A stretch of DNA of 5,431 nt, taken from assembly GCA_030590185.1 (NCBI GenBank), contig JAUUZB010000367.1, positions 1 through 5,431 of the forward strand, in the 5' to 3' direction. Source of the stretch: Deltaproteobacteria bacterium. GTDB taxonomy: Bacteria > Myxococcota > XYA12-FULL-58-9 > JAUUZB01. The stretch's first letter is position 1, and each line of letters opens with the position of its first letter. Shown piece by piece: positions 1 to 4,138 of the stretch. A program made the translations under genes and the position numbers. The notes beneath the pieces are model-generated. The model made no database searches. It had not been told where the DNA came from and was given only the letters and a program-made list of their open reading frames with translations.

Positions 1-2
1 AC

Positions 3-1103
3 TGTGGTCCCGGCTGGGATTGCCTGTCCACCGACGCCGGCTGGTCGGTCTGCTGGCCCGAGACCTCCGCCACCTGCGACGGCACCGGGACCATCGGCGG
101 CCAGCTCAACGAGTTCTGTTTCCTGGACGATCCCGAGTGGTACAACCCGTGCGGCGCGGACCTGATCTGCTTCGGGTTCAAGCCGCGCTGCATCGGGCAG
201 TGGGGCACCTGCGTCAACTACTGCAACTCGGTCGACTGGGATTGCCCCGACGGCCTGACTTGCTGCTACGGCGTCGATGACACCGGCAACTGCGTCAAGA
301 CGCCGCCCACCGGCAACGATCCGGGTGGCTGCTTCAACCTCCGCCGCGAGGGCGAATCCTGCGTCATCTCCGAGCACGCCATCTGCCACGACAACATGGA
401 CTGCGTGTTCTTCAACACCGGCAACTCGAGCCTGGCCGAATGTTACCGCAGCTGTGCCACCGATGATCCGTGCGCCGTGGGCTCCTCTTGCTTCACCTTC
501 GACGAGGTCGATACGAGCGACGCCGTATGCAACACCCTGTCGATCTGCTGCGACGACGACGGCGTCGACACCTACGGCACCTGTCTGCCCGGGGCGAGCC
601 CCACCCACTATGAGATCGGCGTCGAGTGCACCTACAACGAGGACTGCGACTCAAATCTCTGCCTGCACTTCGACAACGGCGCGGCCTGCAGTCGCGGTTG
701 TCGTCCCGGGGCTGGCAATGGCTGTCCAGGCGAGGATGTGGACATCAACGGCGACGGCGTGGCGGACGGCGGTTTCACCTGCCGGGTCATCGACGGCGAA
801 GGCTTCTGCTGGCCCGACGCCGGGCCCCTGACCGATCCCAATCAGCTGCTGGCCGAGGAATGCGCCGCCGATCCGGCCGGGGAGGGCTGTGAGGATCACA
901 TGGCCAACTTCTGCGTCGACCACCCCTCCTCGGATGAGTGCGCCACCTACTGCGACGCCGAACCCACCGCCGATGTCTGTGGCGAGGTCGATCCCGTGCC
1001 GGGGTGCAACTGTTCGCACCTGCGGCCGGGAGATCTAGTGGTCAGCGCCCTGCCGTTCTTGCTGATCGTTGGATGGCGCTGGCGTCGGCGTCGGCGCTCC
1101 TGA
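3..1103 (+). CDS. Cys-rich repeat surface protein with MYXO-CTERM-like tail (5' partial)
   Basis: The reading frame is open from the left edge, so the start codon and signal peptide are missing; 366 residues are visible. By my count 42 are Cys (over 11%), many probably disulfide-bonded, which implies an exported protein. Three repeat units share the spacing C-x5-C-x12/13-C-x3-C, at 150-224, 384-455 and 627-701. Each is followed by a tail ending in a Cys plus V/L/W (Cys codons 291, 582, 807); a fourth tail opens the window (Cys 51). Last comes a tail with GCNC (1002-1013), a hydrophobic stretch (1035-1076), RWRRRRR and one Ser. This is the layout of MYXO-CTERM proteins, which are processed by myxosortase and sorted to the cell surface. 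One Asp/Asn-rich loop (741-767) resembles a calcium-binding loop. No enzymatic domain is visible. The role is unknown; an adhesin or structural surface protein is a guess. ATG 396 is internal and not the start, because the Cys pattern continues upstream. Confidence 0.87.
   Translation, partial: CGPGWDCLSTDAGWSVCWPETSATCDGTGTIGGQLNEFCFLDDPEWYNPCGADLICFGFKPRCIGQWGTCVNYCNSVDWDCPDGLTCCYGVDDTGNCVKTPPTGNDPGGCFNLRREGESCVISEHAICHDNMDCVFFNTGNSSLAECYRSCATDDPCAVGSSCFTFDEVDTSDAVCNTLSICCDDDGVDTYGTCLPGASPTHYEIGVECTYNEDCDSNLCLHFDNGAACSRGCRPGAGNGCPGEDVDINGDGVADGGFTCRVIDGEGFCWPDAGPLTDPNQLLAEECAADPAGEGCEDHMANFCVDHPSSDECATYCDAEPTADVCGEVDPVPGCNCSHLRPGDLVVSALPFLLIVGWRWRRRRRS
150..812 (+). repeat. Three diverged Cys-spacing repeats within the surface protein
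   Basis: This is a protein-level repeat. Cys codons at 150/168/210/222, 384/402/441/453 and 627/645/687/699 give C-x5-C-x13-C-x3-C, C-x5-C-x12-C-x3-C and C-x5-C-x13-C-x3-C. Copies 1 and 3 have one additional Cys inside the long gap (189, 660). Copies 2 and 3 also share an N-x-D-C signature (HDNMDC, TYNEDC). Tails end at Cys codons 291, 582 and 807, so the unit length varies between about 75 and 97 residues. Tails 1 and 2 share a Cys-Cys pair (261-266, 546-551) followed by a G-V-D motif. Outside the Cys positions the copies have diverged strongly, so this is an old duplication. Confidence 0.75.
1002..1100 (+). other. MYXO-CTERM-like C-terminal sorting signal
   Basis: The last 33 residues of the Cys-rich protein have three parts: a GCNC motif (codons 1002-1013), a hydrophobic segment of about 14 residues (1035-1076), and an Arg-rich end (RWRRRRRS). 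In Myxococcota this tripartite tail is known to direct cleavage by an intramembrane myxosortase and cell-surface anchoring. The Cys-x-Cys core plus the basic terminus make this more than an ordinary membrane anchor. The hydrophobic segment is short and contains one Pro. Confidence 0.75.
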
Positions 1104-1139
1104 ACCCTGGGTCCTTGGCCTGTCGAAGGGTCGAAGGGC
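1104..1139. repeat. Convergent intergenic gap with 8-bp tandem repeat TCGAAGGG
   Basis: The 36 bases between the two convergent stop codons contain TCGAAGGG twice in tandem (1123-1130, 1131-1138), preceded by CCTG. The string CCTGTCGAAGGG resembles, from memory, a short dispersed intergenic element seen in many GC-rich genomes (TGAGCCTGTCGAAGGG type). There is no GC-rich stem followed by a T-run, so I do not call an intrinsic terminator. ACCCTGGGT (1104-1112) is a small palindrome with four-base arms only. Confidence 0.5.
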
Positions 1140-1580
1140 TCAAAGGTGGCGGGCGATCACTCGGCCCACCCCGGGCACCGCCTGGCGTACGTGCTTGACG
1201 CCCGTGGGTCGCAGCTTCTCATAGGCCTTGCGGATGACCTTGCTTTGGGCGTTCCCGATCCGTCCGTCGGTGATGCCGAGTAGGGCGTCGCCCACCGCCG
1301 CTTCCCGGGTGGCGAGGTAGGTGGCAAAATCGGCGGCCCCGTCGGCGACGAAGCTGCTGTGGAACGGATCGAGGGCCCCGACGAAGTCGTCGATCAGGCG
1401 GTCGACCGCCTCCTTGATGATCCCCGGCTTGACCTTCTTGACCAGGGCGTAGGCCCCCTTGACCGCAACGGCGGCGAAGCCCCGTTTGGCGCGTACCTCG
1501 TCGTCGATTAGCTGCACGCAGTCGTCGATTACCCGGGGGCGGGTGCTGGCCGTAAGGAGGATGGATTTGAGGTCACTCAT
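1140..1580 (-). CDS. Small conserved protein, DUF6918-like
   Basis: The protein has 146 residues (MSDLKSILLTASTRPRVIDD...). It has no signal peptide, membrane segment or catalytic motif; it looks mostly alpha-helical and is basic near the C-terminus. Features I recognise from memory as typical of the myxobacterial/actinobacterial family labelled DUF6918 are an N-terminal D-C-V-x-L-(I/V)-D-D-E-V (residues 19-29), a central VKKVKPG (47-53), DDFVGALDPF (64-73), and a C-terminal KAYEKLRP (118-125) before a VPGVGR segment. The family function is unknown to me. I chose ATG 1580 over the upstream ATG at 1697 because a purine-rich AAAGGGGG lies 5 bases before it, family similarity begins there, and the extra 39 residues look like translated leader. 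The gene is convergent with the Cys-rich gene (36-base gap) and divergent from the FHA gene. The family name is less certain than the gene call. Confidence 0.8.
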   Translation of the reverse strand: MSDLKSILLTASTRPRVIDDCVQLIDDEVRAKRGFAAVAVKGAYALVKKVKPGIIKEAVDRLIDDFVGALDPFHSSFVADGAADFATYLATREAAVGDALLGITDGRIGNAQSKVIRKAYEKLRPTGVKHVRQAVPGVGRVIARHL

Positions 1581-1585
1581 GGGAG

Positions 1586-1593
1586 CCCCCTTT
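1586..1593 (-). promoter_or_regulatory. Ribosome binding site that fixes the start at 1580
   Basis: On the minus strand AAAGGGGG sits 5 bases before ATG 1580. The longer in-frame start at 1697 has no such site and would overlap the -10 element proposed for the opposite gene. Confidence 0.55.
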
Positions 1594-1620
1594 ACGTCAA
1601 ACCCCAGGCGAGGCCAAGCG

Positions 1621-1653
1621 GGCTCAGCACCATCGGTGTCCGCCGTGCGAGCC
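1621..1653. promoter_or_regulatory. Imperfect inverted repeat in the divergent promoter region
   Basis: GGCTC-a-GCAC (1621-1630) is complementary to GTGC-GAGCC (1645-1653) with one bulged base and a 14-base loop. It lies 41 bases upstream of the minus-strand start and 59 bases upstream of the FHA start. It could be an operator serving both genes or a hairpin in the minus-strand leader. An alternative mini-hairpin, CACC-atc-GGTG (1628-1638), competes with it. In DNA this GC-rich, such dyads also occur by chance. Confidence 0.3.
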
Positions 1654-1675
1654 CCCGGGCGGTCGAGGTGCGGGT

Positions 1676-1702
1676 TTGAGCCGCTTGTCGAACCCATATA
1701 AG
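1676..1702 (+). promoter_or_regulatory. Possible promoter of the FHA gene, close to the start codon
   Basis: TTGAGC (1676-1681) and TATAAG (1697-1702) are separated by 15 bases, which is slightly short for a sigma-70-type promoter. ATATAA stands out as the only AT-rich stretch in this GC-rich gap. Transcription would begin about 7 bases after the -10, near 1709, only a few bases before ATG 1713. The same AT-rich patch could also act as a -10 for the opposite strand (TTATAT). Confidence 0.4.
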
Positions 1703-1712
1703 CTACCGCCCG

Positions 1713-2243
1713 ATGATTACTCTCGACGAGCTGTTCAAAAAGCCGAAACGCCTGGCCGAGCTCGGGGATTGTGACGTCCTAGTGGCGGCGGACGAAGAGA
1801 TGGTGTTGTCGAAGAAGCAGGAGGGCCCCGAGGCAACCATGCTCTTCGAGCACGAGACGATGAAGATGATGATGGCGGAGCGCGCCGAAAAGGTGGAACA
1901 GCTGCGCGCCGTGCTCAGCCCCAAGTCAGCCGTCATCGCGATCCGCAAGAAGCCGGAGAGCTTCTGGGACCACATTACAGTGGGACGGGCCTCCACCGCC
2001 GACATCGTGATCGACGATCCAGCCATCTCCAACGTGCACGCCCATTTCCGGATCGACCCGGATGGTCGCCTCGTTGGGGTTCAGGACGTGGGCAGCTCGA
2101 ACGGCACCCACATCAATCGCATCCCGATCCAGCCGCACACTCTCGAGCAAGTGCGCTCGGGTGATCTCGTACGTTTTGGGCAAACCGTCTTCTATTATGT
2201 AGGCCGGTCGATGTTCCGGAGCCTGGTGGTCGGGGACGCCTGA
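1713..2243 (+). CDS. FHA-domain protein (phosphothreonine-binding)
   Basis: The protein has 176 residues, with no signal peptide or membrane segment, so it is probably cytoplasmic. Residues 1-83 are charged and probably helical, with a Met cluster (MKMMM, 50-54). The FHA domain spans about 88-163 and has the family's hallmarks: Gly-Arg (91-92), Ser106 and His109 in AISNVHAHF, and SSNGT (128-132). These residues normally bind phosphothreonine peptides made by Ser/Thr kinases, which are abundant in myxobacteria. The best guess is an adaptor in kinase signalling; the partner is unknown. ATG 1713 is the only usable start: an in-frame stop lies at 1677 with no GTG or TTG between. No Shine-Dalgarno precedes it, which suggests leaderless or nearly leaderless translation. 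ATG 1800 would remove 29 N-terminal residues but leave the FHA domain intact. The protein lacks the membrane and GYF/TonB-like parts of GltG/NfsG, so it is not a full counterpart of them. Confidence 0.9.
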   Translation: MITLDELFKKPKRLAELGDCDVLVAADEEMVLSKKQEGPEATMLFEHETMKMMMAERAEKVEQLRAVLSPKSAVIAIRKKPESFWDHITVGRASTADIVIDDPAISNVHAHFRIDPDGRLVGVQDVGSSNGTHINRIPIQPHTLEQVRSGDLVRFGQTVFYYVGRSMFRSLVVGDA

Positions 2244-2263
2244 CAACGTTGGAGTTTTTCCTG

Positions 2264-2293
2264 TTGTTGATCAATCTGGCCTTGTGTTAGAAA
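2264..2293 (+). promoter_or_regulatory. Possible promoter for the barrel-barrel-TPR operon
   Basis: The 106-base gap after the FHA gene is clearly AT-richer than its surroundings, which suits a promoter. The best candidate is TTGTTG (2264-2269), an 18-base spacer, then TAGAAA (2288-2293) preceded by TG one base upstream (extended -10 type). It would give a leader of roughly 50 bases before GTG 2350. The match to consensus is weak, and FHA-gene read-through is also possible because no terminator is visible. Confidence 0.3.
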
Positions 2294-2337
2294 ACTGGGC
2301 TTTCGCTAGGAGCCTTATCCCCCAAACTCACACGACC

Positions 2338-2343
2338 GAGGAG
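2338..2343 (+). promoter_or_regulatory. Shine-Dalgarno GAGGAG selecting GTG 2350
   Basis: GAGGAG lies 6 bases before GTG 2350. An upstream in-frame GTG (2284) has no comparable site and would put 22 non-signal residues before the signal peptide, so 2350 is preferred. Confidence 0.75.
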
Positions 2344-2349
2344 CCCCGC

Positions 2350-3222
2350 GTGCGCACCTCTTGGGCAATTTTCATCGCTCTATTGATTGGCGCCGGGTCA
2401 GCCTGGGCGGCCCCGCCCGAGTACGTCGATGATCCTTTTGAGGACAACGACTTCATTGATCCGCCGTTGATCCTCGACGTGGCCAACACCACCAACGGGC
2501 GTCTCGAGATCGGTGTGATGTACACCGGCAGCGCCATTGACAAGTACTCGACCCACCATGGGGCGATGCTGGACGTCAATTATCACTTTCTGGACACCCT
2601 GGGCGCCGGCCTCTCCTTTAGCTACTACCACGGCACCCTCACCAACATCGTCACCAGCGGGCGCGGCATCATCGGCAACAAGATGGGCAAGTGTCTGACC
2701 GACGACGATTTGTGCGACGAGCTCGATCCGAACGTCCCGGACTTCAAGCAGGTCACCGGCGTGCTGACCGCGCAGCTGGTCTGGTCACCGTTGTACGGCA
2801 AGATCAACGTCGTCTCGGAGCTCGACGTAAATCTCCAAATCTATTTGGTCGCCGGCGGCGGCATCAACGGCCGGCACAAGATCACCGCCGAGCCCTGTCC
2901 CGACCAAGGGGTGGCCACCACCGCGATGGGCTTTCCCCGGGGGGCGAGTTGTCCCGATACCAACCCGTACGATTCGACCCACTTTCAGCTCAACGAAGCT
3001 GGCTTCGGTGAAGGGGGCTTGTTCGACGATCCGACCGGGCACGGCATGGCCGGCGCGGGTCTTCGCATCTACCTGCTCGACTGGTTCAACATCCGCGCCG
3101 ATTTCCGCGCCCTGTTTTTCATGGACAGCTTCGACTTTGATGAGGACAGCAGCACCGCGGACACCAACTACGCCTCCTTCTTCTATACCGTCCAAGCTGG
3201 CGTCGGATTCGTCCTGTTCTAG
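2350..3222 (+). CDS. Outer-membrane beta-barrel protein, GltB/GltA-like (first of pair)
   Basis: From GTG 2350 the protein has 290 residues. A signal peptide (MRTSWAIFIALLIGAGSAWA, cut before APPEY) sends it to the periplasm. The mature chain has alternating hydrophobic/polar strands rich in Tyr, Phe and Gly and ends in GVGFVLF; the terminal Phe suits BAM-dependent insertion. The motif SPLYGK (146-151), followed by a strand reaching AGGGI (168-172), is typical from memory of the myxobacterial outer-membrane barrel family (TIGR04565-type) that includes GltA/GltB. Two Cys pairs (115/122, 183/201) lie in probable loops. It starts a tight run with a second, related barrel (22-base gap) and a TPR protein, as in gltB-gltA-gltC of Myxococcus xanthus, whose barrels form the outer-membrane part of the gliding machine. 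The family call is fairly firm. The Glt assignment is inferred from order and motifs, and an Nfs-like (spore coat export) role is the alternative. Confidence 0.85.
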   Translation: MRTSWAIFIALLIGAGSAWAAPPEYVDDPFEDNDFIDPPLILDVANTTNGRLEIGVMYTGSAIDKYSTHHGAMLDVNYHFLDTLGAGLSFSYYHGTLTNIVTSGRGIIGNKMGKCLTDDDLCDELDPNVPDFKQVTGVLTAQLVWSPLYGKINVVSELDVNLQIYLVAGGGINGRHKITAEPCPDQGVATTAMGFPRGASCPDTNPYDSTHFQLNEAGFGEGGLFDDPTGHGMAGAGLRIYLLDWFNIRADFRALFFMDSFDFDEDSSTADTNYASFFYTVQAGVGFVLF

Positions 3223-3244
3223 GCGTTAGGCCCACGAGAGTTCC

Positions 3245-4129
3245 ATGACCACCAAGCTTCGTCCCCTCCCTGTGCTCGCCGTGGTTGGAGGCCTTCTCCT
3301 CTGCCCGGCCCCGGGCCGTGCCCAAATCATGCCCGCCGGTGACTCCTCTCCCGATGAGGAGATGACCGCGGACTCAACGAGCAGCGAGCCGGTAACGCCG
3401 ATCGCGGCGGCCCCGGACCTCGGCGCGCCGGCTGACAACGTGCGCGAGCCATCCGCGGATGAGTCGGTGTACGTGGTCCAACACCGGGCCTATTCCAAGT
3501 CGGGCAAGTTCGAGGTCTCGGCCCTGATGTTCACGTCCATCAACCCGAAGTTCGTGGGGTACATCGGCGCGGCCGTCTCGGTCTCCTACCACATCCAGGA
3601 GAACCTGGCGTTGGAGCTGTTCAGCGCGGCGCATCCGGTGGGCGCCTTCTACTCCGACCTGGTCTACGAGGTCTGGAAGTACGAGGACCTCACCCCGGAG
3701 GAGGTCGACCTCAAGCAGATCCTCTATTACAACTCCCTGAGCCTGATGTTCTCGGCCCTCTATGGCAAGCTGGAGTTCTACGGCTTCCTGGTCGACTACG
3801 ACTTCTTCGTCACCGGCGGCATCGGCTACGCGTTGACCCGCGAGCCCTGCACCCCAGGGGTAGGGGACTGCACCGATCAGGCGGTCGACATCGGCCGCGG
3901 TTTGCAAATCCCGGATCGCGGCCTCGACGCGCACAAGATCACCGGCAACCTCGGGGTCGGCATGCGGGTCTTCTTCCACGAGATGATCGGGGCGCGCCTC
4001 GAGTTCCGCAACATCGTGTTCGCTGACCGCAAGGTGGAGACCGGCACCGCCGGTCGCATTGGTGACACCACCACCGACATTCGCAACACCATGATGCTCA
4101 TCTTGGGCGCCAGCCTCTTGTTCGGCTAG
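3245..4129 (+). CDS. Outer-membrane beta-barrel protein, GltA/GltB-like (second of pair)
   Basis: The protein has 294 residues. A signal peptide covers residues 1-27 (cut near GRA-Q). Cys20 inside it is preceded by Leu rather than Gly/Ala/Ser, so it is not a good lipobox. Residues 28-75 form an acidic, Pro/Ser/Ala-rich, probably disordered linker that the first barrel lacks. The barrel runs from about 77 to the end, with YSKSGKFEVSA as a likely first strand and SALYGK (170-175) aligned with SPLYGK of its neighbour. Other parallels are the EPC loop (200-202, Cys202/Cys209) and a late G-x-x-G-x-G-M/L-R strand (234-241). The two are therefore diverged paralogues. The chain ends LLFG, with Phe penultimate. 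GAGAG (3236-3240, part of ACGAGAG) lies 4 bases before the ATG. The 22-base gap from the preceding stop codon holds no promoter, so it is co-transcribed. It probably pairs with the first barrel in an outer-membrane complex. Confidence 0.85.
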   Translation: MTTKLRPLPVLAVVGGLLLCPAPGRAQIMPAGDSSPDEEMTADSTSSEPVTPIAAAPDLGAPADNVREPSADESVYVVQHRAYSKSGKFEVSALMFTSINPKFVGYIGAAVSVSYHIQENLALELFSAAHPVGAFYSDLVYEVWKYEDLTPEEVDLKQILYYNSLSLMFSALYGKLEFYGFLVDYDFFVTGGIGYALTREPCTPGVGDCTDQAVDIGRGLQIPDRGLDAHKITGNLGVGMRVFFHEMIGARLEFRNIVFADRKVETGTAGRIGDTTTDIRNTMMLILGASLLFG

Positions 4130-4133
4130 GAGC
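4128..4133 (+). promoter_or_regulatory. Shine-Dalgarno overlapping the upstream stop codon
   Basis: AGGAGC begins inside the TAG stop (4127-4129) of the second barrel and lies 5 bases before ATG 4139. Ribosomes ending the barrel would sit on this site, so translation of the barrel and TPR genes is probably coupled. Confidence 0.65.
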
Positions 4134-4138
4134 AGACC

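Noticed and set aside
277..831. A plus-strand open frame of 184 codons inside the Cys-rich gene
   Set aside because: It is a shifted frame giving Ala/Thr/Ser/Pro-rich sequence with no domain. The Cys-patterned frame continues through it with regular repeats and a sorting tail.
1104..1139. Intrinsic terminator between the convergent genes
   Set aside because: Only a four-base-arm palindrome and a tandem repeat are present; there is no stable stem followed by a T-run on either strand.
1581..1697. 39-codon N-terminal extension of the DUF6918-like gene from ATG 1697
   Set aside because: It has no ribosome binding site, low-complexity content, would cover the divergent promoter region, and family similarity starts at the ATG at 1580.
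1713..2243. FHA protein as the operon's GltG/NfsG counterpart
   Set aside because: At 176 residues it has the FHA domain but no membrane segment and no GYF or TonB-like C-terminal part. It is also separated from the barrels by a 106-base AT-rich gap.
2284..2349. 22-codon N-terminal extension of the first barrel from GTG 2284
   Set aside because: It would bury the signal peptide inside the protein. GTG 2350 has GAGGAG at ideal spacing and is immediately followed by a normal signal sequence.
3245..3321. Lipoprotein signal in the second barrel (LLLC at residues 17-20)
   Set aside because: The residue before Cys20 is Leu, while lipoboxes need Gly, Ala or Ser there. A standard cleavage site follows at GRA-Q.
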